Part shown: piece by piece, positions 50,015 through 60,840 of the stretch
How the letters are laid out: each line of letters begins with the position of its first letter
Numbering within the stretch: position 1 is the stretch's first letter
Origin: Opisthorchis felineus
Taxonomy: Eukaryota > Platyhelminthes > Trematoda > Opisthorchiida > Opisthorchiidae
NCBI GenBank assembly: GCA_004794785.1
Contig: SJOL01006425.1
Coordinates: 1,566,664-1,630,663 of the forward strand
Direction of reading: 5' to 3'
DNA: 64,000 nucleotides
Program-made: the position numbers and the translations under genes
The notes under the pieces: generated by a model
Told to the model about the DNA's origin: nothing
Database searches by the model: none
Seen by the model: only the letters and a program-made list of their open reading frames with translations

Positions 50015-51567
50015 AATAAGGGTGTCCGGAGACCACGCTAAGGACAGGTCACTAACTAAAAGTTGGAAAAGTACTCTGAATGTCCAGATGGTGTCTCTCC
50101 GAGGAGCTGGATGTATAGGGTCAAAAACTGTAAACAAAAGAGACGAAAGTATTCTCATCGAAAGCTGTTACCGACAAATCGGCAAAATACAGTCCAAACG
50201 CATGCGACAAAAAGATGATACAGAGAACTCGAATAGCGAGTATGTGTTATTAGTACAAAGATACTCACAAAGTTTGCTCTGGTTCAAACGCAGGTGCATT
50301 CAAATCATTCCCTCGTTAGTCTTCGGATACTCTCTGTTGTAAGACGGCGAAATAAATCTGGGAACATGACCAACATTTGACACAGAAAAGCCCAAAATCG
50401 ACAGTACTTGTAGTAGCCGCATAGCTGTGGCAAACTGGCGTATTTCAAGAATGGTTCAGGTCAGCGCAGTGGGCTCATGATGGTCGCTACTTTTGTCCAA
50501 ATCAGGATTGCCGAAAAGAACGTTGATCATCATCACCGTATCGCAAAGTATCTTTCATGACAAATTAACAACGCTCACTAGACGGACTTTTCACTGCATA
50601 GTCGAGCCTCACATTTGTTTGAAAGTAACGTAAATGATGACCACCCAATTCAGGATAGCTGAGTCCCGATCAGCATCCTGAAATTGTTCGAGTAGCTGAT
50701 GACAATAGCTGATGCACAGTAGTTGATGAAATCTTCTCTGACAAGGACCTTGAGAATTTTACACCATAAAGATGGGCAGATAGGTCATTTTTCGTTTAGT
50801 CTAGGGTGATCCGTACTTGGAATTCAACCACGAAAAAGAGGTAAGTTCTTTTCAGGGAAATCTTGATTTGTTACGCAGAGGATATCCATTAACAGACAAA
50901 TATCCCTGTTGGTCACCCGTATGAACTCCTCATTGGTTGCTGTAATGCGCTTGATTGTGATCGGTCATCTGGTTGGTGGCGCAGTAGCTTTTATACGTCG
51001 ACTGCAGTTTTATCGGTTCAGGTGCTTCGCTGACTGAAAGAAACACACCATGTTGAACGGCTAACCATGATCTTCGTTCTCCTCCGACTTTAGACACTGA
51101 ACTTCTTAGTTGACTGGTCAGCATACAACGGACTGATATCTTACGGTCATTAACTGATCATGTTGTCGCTTCGTAAATCGCCGCTTTCATCGTACTATAT
51201 GCAGTCCCACTTCACACAGGATTATCGAAATCACCCCCTTAAGAGATATGAGACGCGGAGTGATGGCAATAGAATACAGTTCGTCAGGAGGGACGCTGAT
51301 GGATGAAAGCCTTACATGATTTTGAGCCGCTGGCTGGCAACTCATTAGTTATTTACTGCAAACCAGGTCAATTTTGTCTATTTTTCGCTTCTTTGTTCTT
51401 GCCGTTATTTAGGTTTTATCTAGCTCTTCAAACCGCAGTACAGATTTACACAACGACTCTACATCTACCAAAAGAACTTTCTTTCCGAACCTTTTCTGTG
51501 AACATAACACAAGTAACTTCAATCGTTTTGATACCATTCTGAAAATTACACTAATTTTCTAACGCAT
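50015..51567. other. No gene seen
   Basis: Open frames at 50022-50342 and 51303-51542 lack splice or family support. The latter begins ALHDFEPLAG, which recalls an SH3 start but does not continue as one. Confidence 0.45.
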
Positions 51568-51735
51568 CCTAATCTTCAAACTTGTTCCGTTTTCAAAAAT
51601 GACTTGATAACGTTCTCTACCCGCAATTTCACCTCTTGGTAGATAAGATACCGTGGCATTGGAAATTTTCTCACACAAATGCAGTTCCTTCAAGATAACA
51701 AGCATGAGGGTTCTTTTGTCCGGGAGTTTATCAAA
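51568..51735 (-). CDS. Exon-like block, unidentified (minus strand)
   Basis: From the acceptor CGAGTCTTTCAG to a donor GC|GTTAGA. The product includes KLPDKRTLMLVILKELHLCE and then NATVSYLPRGEIAGRERYQV with IFENGTSL. The 'YLPRGE....RYQVIFENG' part has the look of a small beta-barrel such as a Tudor-like fold, but no signature residue proves this. Confidence 0.3.
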
Positions 51736-52504
51736 CCTGAAAGACTCGTTACTGTTCAGTAATCCCAAGTGTTTTCTATTCTGTAAGAAACTAACGGATT
51801 AACTCAACTTCTATTTTGTCGTTTACTCTCCAGCTTAAACTACCTCACTGAAACTGGAAGATGTTCGTCAATTAAAACTTCTCCCGGTTATAAGCGTGGT
51901 AATGGTGATAAGCGTGGTCAGCAAGACCGCGTGAAATGTTTACTAAGTCCCATCAAAAGCGACGTCAAACGTCTGGATGTACTTTACACTGTGATACTTT
52001 TGAGAAAGCGTATTTGCCCTGATTAGTGGCGTTTGCTTAGACAGGTCGAGGTAACAAGTTGGTTTTTTGGAGCTAAATAATTGCTTTGATATTTTTTTTC
52101 AATGTCGAGGTCCTTTACCGTTCCCCTAATTAGTTTTTTCTCACCTGGAGAAACTAAGAGGCAGCATGTTGGACTCTGAATTAAAAAGACATCTGGTCTC
52201 AATAAGCTATTCCCTCAATCTCATTGGAAGAATGTGCCTCTACCCTACACTTGCCTTTGGTTGACTTGTTCAATTTTCGCATGCCTTCAGGACGGATACA
52301 CGCATGGGCTAATTCACAAGGAGCGTACCAATAAGTTTCACCTGATCGCCTGTACTTCCACCTCCATAAGTCTGGAGAAACTACTGGGACGAGTGATAAG
52401 AAAGTGGGATTCCTCCACCCATTTCCAACAGACTTACTGTCCATCCATCTCAGCTCTGGATGTTGTGACCCGAATCATGCATTCTCTATAGAGGAAAATG
52501 TTGG

Positions 52505-52815
52505 TAGCTCAGGTAGCGTAGATGGTCGTTGGCTTTTTCGCTGAGCTGGGCAATTCGATTGCAAACGTTTCATCACCAATCGAGGTGACATTAGTTGCGA
52601 CGGGCGACCGACCGAACAACTAATCGTGATCAAAGGTCAGCCCCGGCTAGCAGCACGTATATTAACACACACGAACGCACAACCACCATCCCATCGCTAC
52701 GCACCACTACGCTCGCCAATAACGCACTAATGATGTCACCTCGATTGGCGATGAAACGGTTGCAATCAAATTGCCCAAATTGCTCAGCGAACAAGCCAAC
52801 GACCATCGTGCATTC
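52505..52815. mobile_element. Foldback (MITE-like) element with ~85-90 bp inverted arms
   Basis: The left arm (52505-52597) and right arm (52727-52815) are imperfect inverted copies, sharing ATGGTCGTTGGCTT, TTCGCTGAGC, GTTTCATC and CCAATCGAGGTGACAT. The spacer is about 130 bp. Target-site duplications are not evident. No transposase is present, so this would be non-autonomous. The open frame across it (52595-52948, ending at a GTGAGT) is doubtful as an exon for this reason. Confidence 0.65.
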
Positions 52816-54214
52816 TAGTGCATCCAACCTTGACAACAATAGTAGTGTGACAAGACTGCTAATCTTGAACCGCAAGGAAAACTTTGGCAACACGGAAACA
52901 TGCTGTCGAAGGTCTCGGTTATCAAATGGTCACTCTGCTTCTATAAATGTGAGTATCAGGACGATTAGTTGTTTTAATTTTTGACCACAGCATTCCCCTA
53001 TGTTCAAGAGTACTTCAGTAATTTAGTTACTTTGTCGTTCTCCATACCCCTTATTTCTAACGTATCGAAGTATTTGGACGGTTTTAACCGTCTTTCATAT
53101 GGCAACCTTTGTCGTATTACGCAATTTCTCCAAACCAGTACAGCTGAAAACCGGATCATCGCTGAATCTATCTTGACAAACTACTTAGATGTCAGGTGAA
53201 CTCGTAGTATTTCCTGTTCTCAACATACTACTTCTGTCTGTGATAAAATAAGACACCTTTCTTTTTTATCTCTGCTCCTAAGAATCTTTTTTCTGTCCAG
53301 AGTAACCTCACTGAAAAGCTCGTTATCAGCTTTGTCCTCCCACAACGGCCTTACAGCGCCTTTGCTTAGTTTCCCGGGTTTAGATAAAAAGACTCCATTT
53401 TTTTATCCCATTGTCTTGAGCTGATTTCCAAGTTCGGCGGAATTTTCCATTTGTTTTGTTCTACTTCCCACACCAACCAACACCTTATAGCTTGTGGTAA
53501 ATATTCATATAAAAATTCGCGGGTGATGAAGATCACCCTCTGAAATATGGTCTTTGGAATGTTATTCCACCCTGGTGTACGAGATTAGAATTTAAGACTG
53601 GTTGCGCAACACTTTTGTACTGTAATTCACACATCTTACACCTTACCGGCAATTTAGCCTAGTTTTATTTTCAAATGCGTCTTTCGCTATAATCTCGCTT
53701 TTATGCCTTTATTTTATGTGACAACTGCTCCCTGTTTTATAGGTTATATCCGCTGAAATTGTGACCATTGAAAAGTCAGTTTTGTGCGTGCATAAATCCA
53801 GTATTCACTGGGCGTAGATATTCTACCTTGTAGGTTTGTGGTTAGTTTTCCCGGTTGTTCACTTCATTAAAGAGCTTTTTCATGTTTTTGGTGCACCCAT
53901 CATCCAGATAGCCGTTGTTTTCATGCAGACGTCGTTGGTTTGCATCTTTACTTTTGGGAAGGGATCACATAACAGATTTTGAATGTTTGGAAATCCGGGA
54001 TTTTCTAGACCCGTTCTGTGTCAACAGGCCCGGGCCGTTATTAATATACACATGTTTGCTATTGAGCGTTTTAGTTTTTTACGCGGCCACATCCTTGTAG
54101 CGAGTATTTGTTCATGCATTAGGCTTAATCAGTAGGTTGTTCACCCAGGTAGATAGGTAGGTCTCAATACGACCATTAGGATTGTACTGTGTCACGTGTT
54201 ATTGAATGGTAAGT

Positions 54215-54420
54215 GTCACTAACGCCTGTGTGATTTAATCGCACTGTTGATCAGTGGCTCAACACTGAACGGCATAGACCAAAACAGCTAACCACGAGAT
54301 CTCGGATCTCCTCTGGGCTTCGCGAGATGCGCACTGATGATGATTCCACATGAAGATCAAACAGCTGTACAGTGCTCCTCGACTTTCCAGCGTAGATCGA
54401 TTTCACTTAGATAAAGAATT
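54215..54420 (+). repeat. SINE family B copy
   Basis: The tRNA-like head is decayed, but GAGATGCGCACTGATGATGA and the body up to GATCGATTTCACTTAG match the family. Confidence 0.6.
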
Positions 54421-54784
54421 CCGGACAGGATCTAATAATGCTTTGTAACTGCATCCCATCCTCGCGGGGGATGTAATAGTTCGTAGGCCGTGGACTTGTC
54501 TTTTGCAAAATACGATCGCAAACTCTGCTTCACGATTGACGATATATGTTTTCTGATTGTCACCCTTCTAATTTGATCTGCATTAGCATTAATGAAATGG
54601 TCCGGAGCTAGCAGTGAAGAAAATATTTTTCAGTAGATGGCAGCTCATTGCCTGAGTCGTAATCACAACGTTGTTCATTGTCATACCTTACTGAATGAAG
54701 CATACATTTTTAAATTACCCCAGGTTGTTTCTATTGTCTTAATGCATTAAGGATGTAGCTAATTGTGAGAACATCGATTTCGTA

Positions 54785-54893
54785 GGTGACGTGGATTCAT
54801 GACAAACATGACACTGATGCTGCAGGAGACGATATCAACCTCACAACCAAAATACTACAGTTTAGCCCCATTTGGAGTGCGGCGATCTTCCAG
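54785..54893 (+). CDS. Exon-like block, unidentified protein
   Basis: An in-frame TAG sits exactly at the acceptor (TTTCGTAG) and the block ends at CCAG|GTATGT. It encodes 36 full residues (VTWIHDKHDTDAAGDDINLT and KILQFSPIWSAAIFQ), phase 0 at both ends. There is no ATG, so it would be internal. It lies 285 bp before the tRNA gene. No family was recognised. Confidence 0.4.
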
Positions 54894-55177
54894 GTATGTT
54901 GGGTTTCGGCTGCGGCGAGATCAGCGGCAAACTGTTCGGCCACTGTCTGAAACGTTCGACAACCATACAATGCTGACCACAAATGGCATCATGCCAAGTG
55001 TTTTGCAACACTACGAGCGGCGTCCAGTCTTTCGGTATCGCATAGCTTTGTTCTTCGGCAGTGTTAGACAAAAATAAAGACAGTTGATTAATCTGTTTTT
55101 TCATTAACTTATTTCAAAGTTTGTCGTTTCACGGTCGTCTCTGCATTGCAGTGAGCATCAAACGACCGCCTGCCGTT

Positions 55178-55249
55178 GGGGATGTAGCTCAGTGGTAGAG
55201 CGCTTGCTTCGCATGTAAGAGGCCCCGGGTTCGAACCCCGGCATCTCCA
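55178..55249 (+). tRNA. tRNA-Ala (anticodon CGC)
   Basis: All four arms fold. The acceptor stem GGGGATG pairs with CATCTCC (one G-U pair), the anticodon stem CTTGC pairs with GTAAG around loop TTCGCAT, and the T arm CCGGG/CCCGG encloses TTCGAAC. Anticodon CGC and G3-U70 in the acceptor stem both point to alanine. Box A (TAGCTCAGTGG) and box B (GGTTCGAACCC) are intact, and a short T run follows, as for RNA polymerase III. There is no intron and no encoded CCA. Confidence 0.97.
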
Positions 55250-58200
55250 GCGGGTTTTACACACCATAGGGAAACTGGATGTGGCTTAAGTTTGGAGTCT
55301 GAGAGCGTAAGTACCCCGCCGTTCAACATTTCCATCATGCGGCGAATGGTCGGATCCTTGCCCACTGAGATCGCGTTTTCTTTTCTTTTCCCATAAGGAT
55401 GTGGTCGACCCCGATGCGTATGTAGTCCAACAGTGCATAGTATTGAGGAGGATTGCGCGTTTCATTGAACACAAAGTATCTCAACAAGCATCTAGAAGAA
55501 ATCAAGGCTTTTTAATGATGTAAACTAGCCCCTCATAACGTTTACTTTAAAACGGTCTGCTGGAAGGTGGCTTTCGAAAATGAAGCCCCTAGTGATTCAA
55601 ATGGTTAGATCCGCGCCCACGAACTCCATCGTGCGTTCGTAACGGCGCAGCTAGAGTGATCGGAAAGCTGATATAGTTCTGGCTTTCGTCCTAATCTTAG
55701 GAGCCAAAATCTGAATGCCGAATGTGAAAGTCTTCCTCTGAACGAGAGATTACTACTTACCAGGATGGCTCACCAATTACCGATAGGGGCAGTATGCATA
55801 TTCGTGTGAATGGTTAAACCACACCGACATTGGAGCATACAGCGGGAGGTTCAGCGTATACTTCAACCGGTTGTTTCAGCCCAAGTTGCAATGCGCTTTC
55901 CTGTAATGCCTACTAATCCCCCTGGTAGGTGGAATATCATACCTTAGGATGACATCCGAACATGTTGCGAGGTACGGTGCGGCATAAGATGTCATCTGAC
56001 CTAAACACCGTAAATTTTGGTCTGACGCATGTGCCACATACCGGTTGTGATGTGGCAGGGACCTTGAATGAAAAAAAAAACATTTTGTCGGATAGTGTCA
56101 GATACACATAACCTTGAAGAACGACTACACATAACTCGGAAGAGATCTTTCTACGCAGTATTCCGGCCTAAACCTTCAGCTTATAGTTTCACGATAGACC
56201 ACAGACGAATTTGGTTGCAGCTTTTAGTGAACGGTGCAAGCGTATAGCACCATGTGTTTGTACGATTATCTTCGTCTCGCTTTGGAATGTACCACATACC
56301 TTGTAGTCAGAGGTACTCACTTCAGCTGCATTCCACTGATCAAGAGGCATATGTGCGCTTTGGGGAAACAAAGTAAACAAGTTCGAATTCGGAATTGGGA
56401 ACACGTATATGGCACTTACTCGACTGTGAGTAATTTTGTACTAAAGTGCGTAGCTTAGATGAATTGTCAACTGGAGTTTTGCCTTGCCCCACAGCTTGCT
56501 AATATATTGAGTGATATTTTTTCCGGCTAACTCTCATTGAAAGCTTGCAGGCAATGCAGTGCCCTTATTTTACAAAAAAAAGCCCGATTAACACCCTATC
56601 CTCCAGCAATCAACCTATTATTGGCTCTTGGAAATCGATGGTGTTCACTGAACGGGATCACAAAAGGTATGAATAAGTTGTTTCAAATAAATCGGGGATA
56701 AAATATGTGATGAGAAGACGTGTGAAAGATGGGGTACACAGTTTTTTGGAATATAGCACGACCACATGATTCTCTTCTGAGAGATACAGCGCGGAGTTTA
56801 GGCTGTTTGGCCCCATACGAGAGCCGTTTTCCTGTGGATAACGCATATCCGAAGTTTTCGGCAGGTGACACGTTTTCCAGTGAAGACGGGTTTTTAAGAT
56901 TAGACTGCATTTTGTCCTAATCATCAAATATCCGGGCTTCTCGTAGGTAGCCACATTAGCCTGAGAATAGACCATATGCTGTCCAAGTCCTGTGAGTATG
57001 AATTCCATAAATGGTAGCACCTAACCGCGCCTATTGACGAAGTTGCTTCCTTTATTGAGTGACGGGTCCCAAGTAATAACAGCGAGATGCATATACTTTC
57101 TGGTGCCTGTGATGTGCTTGCAATCAATTGGTAAGTTCGTACTCACCTCATGGACCCAGTGATCTACGAAAACCACAGGATACCACTAGAAGATGATAGG
57201 AGGATAGGTGATTCGAGAGAATAAACGCAGTAGGAATGCAGGCCGTGGAGTGAACAGACCATAAATTTAGGTTCATCTACACATTACGGGCAGCTTCACG
57301 CTGTTGACACTACTTGTGAGTAGTCACGAATAAAGCACAACTTTCAATCGGCTGGAAGGCGCTTGGAGCCGATCGAGGGGTCGTTATTTGGGAAATTTGA
57401 AGCACTGAGTCCAGGACCTCGAGATGACGTAACTAAGGACATGTTAAGATGTCTTTTAGGTTCGTGACCCGTGCACGTAAAAAGTATAGTTATGGGCATA
57501 GCACATGGTAAAAACAATGAGAAATGACAGGCTAGTCTGAGGCAAGTCCGAAGGAAGACCAGTTTTGAATCAATATATTTTGCGTACGAAAAATTGGCTG
57601 TCTCAGCTTAGTAAGAATTACCTTGCTGAATGGTAGCAAGCCAGAATTTTAGTCGCGCAACAGAACAGTGGACAATTTTCTGGGATCAACCGAATGACTA
57701 GTAGTCAGCAAGTGTCGTACTATGCTGGGTTCCGGGTTGTAGACTGCCGACTAGGTGATTGTCTTCTCATCATACGCACCAGGTAGTTTGATGTGTGTTC
57801 AGTCATCCTTTGAAGGAGACGGCGGTCTGTTCTGCCAGTATGTCATCACGATTGCAGGCGGACTGACAGATAACATGGGCTTCAGAAATATCCGTCTCTC
57901 GAGATTGGCTTGCATGATGGACTGGGTTAACCATCGGTTTTTCGGCCGAAGAGGTATGGTGCATAGCAGCAGTCCGTTTCTGTCTAAAACTTACAAATAT
58001 ATGTCCGTCCTTATGTGTTAAATTCAAAAAACCTCATTTTTGGCGGTGGCGTCCGGGTTCGAGTTAGTTATTTTAAGCTGTGTATTCGGACTTCGACACT
58101 AGCCTCGGACAAGTATTCATCCCTGTTCATTGCTTTTTCATGTGCTATGCCCATATATCTGTGCTCTACGCGGACGATACACGATCGTAAACAAATGTTT

Positions 58201-58412
58201 ACATAACGTCAATTAGTTTTCTCACGGTTCTGATTGTGAAGTCATTGTTTCAGAAAAGTTTGGAAAACCACCGGCAGATTTATTGCTTGGTGGCCAGCAA
58301 TAAATCTGCCGGTTGTTTTTCAAATCTTCCTACAAGGAAAGCAAAACCTTCCAGTGAATTCATCTTAAAAACCTGGGTTCCTTTCGTCCACAATGCTTCT
58401 TGGGATGGTCAG
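55250..58412. other. No assigned gene after the tRNA
   Basis: One block, 56336-56425, is bounded by good splice sites on both strands and cannot be assigned. The rest shows only short frames. Confidence 0.4.
58264..58319. repeat. Hairpin: 17-bp perfect inverted repeat, 8-nt loop
   Basis: CCGGCAGATTTATTGCT (58271-58287) is followed after TGGTGGCC by its exact reverse complement (58296-58312). The arms extend to about 24 bp with one mismatch. An AATAAA lies in the right arm. Confidence 0.95.
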
Positions 58413-58688
58413 AATTACAAGTTGCAAATTAATTGTCCGGTCTGTGTTATTTGATAATGAAGACTGGACCAAGCTCATCGTTGCACCGGTTGCGAATAGT
58501 GAAAACGGTTATGGTTGGCTATATCAGTTTAAAAATGTGAGTCATCGATTACATGGGATGGGGGGTTCCGGTGACTGACTGTCTTTCAGTTTTCATCTGC
58601 CCTTATAAAAGACTCCAAGGCAATCCATTCATGTTATGGGGTGCTGGGTAGAGAAATGGATGTTGCGGTTTCCAAAAATATTCAGGTG
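58413..58688 (+). CDS. Two exon-like blocks, possible integrin-alpha FG-GAP blade
   Basis: Block 1 (58413-58536) ends at AAT|GTGAGT. A 53-nt intron ending GTCTTTCAG follows, then block 2 (58590-58688, or 58685) ends at GTAAGC. Both joins are phase 0. The product includes DWTKLIVAPVANSENGYGWL and then YQFKN, which resembles the 'LLVGAP.ANS....G.LY' strand pattern of the first integrin-alpha propeller blade. The first AG is not certain, and an ATG at 58393 could be a start. No further integrin exons were found up to 64000, so the identity is tentative while the splice structure is better supported. Confidence 0.4.
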
Positions 58689-59165
58689 GTAAGCGTTTTC
58701 TCCGGGGTTAGTAATTGGGTCCTGGACACTTGTCCGACCACAATTAGCATTCTACCCCAAAAACTCATGAGCAATAAAAATTCTCTTTCGTAATTTATTG
58801 GTAAAAACCAGGGGACAGTGTGCAAAAATGAGATAGTTTTGTCAGAAAAAAATGCGGTCTTTAAGAGAACACAACAGTAATAAATTCGTAGTAACTAAGA
58901 GTGGCAAGTCATATGATGCTACCCAACAGGCTCCAAAAGAAGAACGCATCTGATGCAAAGTTTTAATGAGAAAAGATTTCCTGGAGAACTGTGGCCACCT
59001 GACTCCCAGTCTATTTGTTAAACTGCACAAGGGAGCTCTGGACGACGAAGTAAATTTGTCTGTAGGTGAGTGCTCGCACAGTTGACAGACTTCAAACTTC
59101 CAGTTAGCCGGCTTTCATCAGCCAGATANGGAATGCACTACTAAAGGTTGCTGATGAGCATATAG

Positions 59166-59169
<4 letters not shown>

Positions 59170-59201
<32 letters not shown>
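59170..59201. repeat. (TA)n microsatellite
   Basis: About 16 TA units. Confidence 0.97.
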
Positions 59202-59205
<4 letters not shown>

Positions 59206-59229
59206 CACCTCTGAGGACTAAAATAACAC

Positions 59230-59559
59230 TTAACCCAACTTTTCAATCATTCGCAAAAGCCTTGGAACCGATAAAGAACTGGTCATTCCAGAAGTCTGCC
59301 AAATCTGCCGATCGTTCAACAGGTTTCCTTGAAATACTCCAGTTTCGCTACCTGCTTTATTACGTAATGCGTTGCCTCTAATCCACACTAACAAACACCG
59401 TATGGGCCCCTGTAACTCGAAACGAGAACAGCACAGATTGACTTCACCTACAGGAAGAAAGTTCACTTTTAGACTACCTGCTGCATTCCGGCAATGCTCA
59501 TGGATCAGTTCAAAAGTTTGCTGAAGTGTTTGCGCTATATATTCATTAGTTCTGCAGCT
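59230..59559 (-). CDS. Exon-like open frame, possible last exon of an unidentified minus-strand gene
   Basis: An acceptor (GGCTTCAG) at 59560 leads into about 109 codons without a stop, ending TAA near 59230. The start (NEYIAQTLQQTFELIHEHC) has amphipathic helix character and the end (SVPRLLRMIEKLG) is protein-like. A GTAGTC after NAAG could be an internal donor. No family was recognised and no poly(A) signal was seen. Confidence 0.35.
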   Translation of the reverse strand, partial: SCRTNEYIAQTLQQTFELIHEHCRNAAGSLKVNFLPVGEVNLCCSRFELQGPIRCLLVWIRGNALRNKAGSETGVFQGNLLNDRQIWQTSGMTSSLSVPRLLRMIEKLG

Positions 59560-59629
59560 GAAGCCAGGTGAATTTACATCCCTTGAAATGCTTTGGTGCA
59601 TTGGTGGTCGATGGTTTTTAATCACTGAA

Positions 59630-59785
59630 GTGTTCAGACTACTAGCCGGGATGCCGCTGGTTCGAGACTCCCTGGAATTTCATGAGGTGGGTACTGTTGA
59701 TAATTCTCAACAAGGAAGAAACAACTGTACAATATTCCTCGGCTTTTCAGCATAGATTCGCTTCGCTCAGAGGACGAACTACTCA
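59630..59785 (+). repeat. SINE family B copy, 5'-truncated
   Basis: Starts near box B (CTGGTTCGAGACTCCCTGG) and runs to the shared CAGCATAGATTCGCTTCG end. The minus-strand frame across it is repeat-derived. Confidence 0.6.
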
Positions 59786-59984
59786 CTAAAACGTCCAATT
59801 CTCCTCGTAATACGAACAACCATAGCATTTCAACCACTGCATTCCCCTATCCGTTTCATAAGGAAATAAGCAAAGAGACATAAGTTGGGATATGTCAACA
59901 TTGGCTTCAATATTTTTGTCCAGAATTGTATACAGTTTGGTGTTCACGTGGAAAGCAAGGTCGATGAAGCTCGGAAACGCCGTA

Positions 59985-60180
59985 TACTCACTCGATGAGC
60001 CCCAAGAAGGCTGAAACCAACAGCTGATTACCGGAGAGTATTCAGCAACCTTATGAGTAGTGCCGTATTAGGAAAAGACACCGCAATATGGTGCCAACTG
60101 AAACAGCTGGCTGTCATTGTGTAGCGCATTCAATGCAGAAGTACATAAACGGGAGAATCCTCTGAGTCTCTTGTTAACTC
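59985..60180 (+). repeat. Hammerhead repeat, decayed + strand copy
   Basis: Core reads TCGATGA, helix II GCC/GGC-like, GAAACC, but no GTC follows at the right place. The downstream CCTTATGAGTAGT and GCATTCAATGCAG parts confirm the family. Confidence 0.65.
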
Positions 60181-60624
60181 CAATGTACCTTGGAACTGAG
60201 TGTGTTTCGCTATTTGGGTTCATCAGTTGCGGAACGTAACACGTGCTACATTTATATGATAGGAGTGCAGCAACAAAAAGAGGAAGAGACTGTATGGTTT
60301 TACACGACTGGAGGGTTGTACGGTCACTTTCAGCGTAACCAAAACTTTCTGCGCACATAAAGCTGGTCTTCCGTAGTTGATGGGCACGGCTTCACTAAAT
60401 GCTAACAATCTCGGATTCAAATTACGCAACACGACCGAGAATGAACTATTAGGGTCACATAGACAATCTATAAGATGTCAACCGACCGATGAACCAGGAA
60501 TCCGTGTGATAGCTTGACGTCTCTCCCAAGAAGTGACTGAGTACCTTCCAAAAAAGTTGGTTGCGAGCCAGTCTAGCACAACAGCATATAACAAATTTTG
60601 TTTTCTCTACCGCTAATCCTAAAG

Positions 60625-60840
60625 GCGGTTTACCTGCTAAGCCATGTGACTTCGAATATCGTTCAGTCTTTCCTCTTTACCCAGGCGGGCAAGGGAAACA
60701 GCCAGTTAACTTAATGAATGGGACAAGCCAGGTCATTCGAATTAACTCCAACTTTCATGTGTACGAATCATATGGACAAAATTTTGGTAGTCTCCAACGG
60801 AGAATGCAAATTACTCGCGGTTCTGGTTCACTCTGTTAGT
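60625..60840 (+). CDS. Exon-like open frame ending in a stop, unidentified
   Basis: After a pyrimidine-rich stretch and TCCTAAAG, about 71 codons are open to TAG at 60840 (CDFEYRSVFPLYPGGQGKQP, then NSNFHVYESYGQNFGSLQRR). Composition is protein-like; no family and no partner exon was found. Confidence 0.25.

Noticed and set aside
52595..52948. 118-codon + strand frame ending at AAT|GTGAGT
   Set aside because: Most of it lies in the foldback element, so the open frame is more likely chance.
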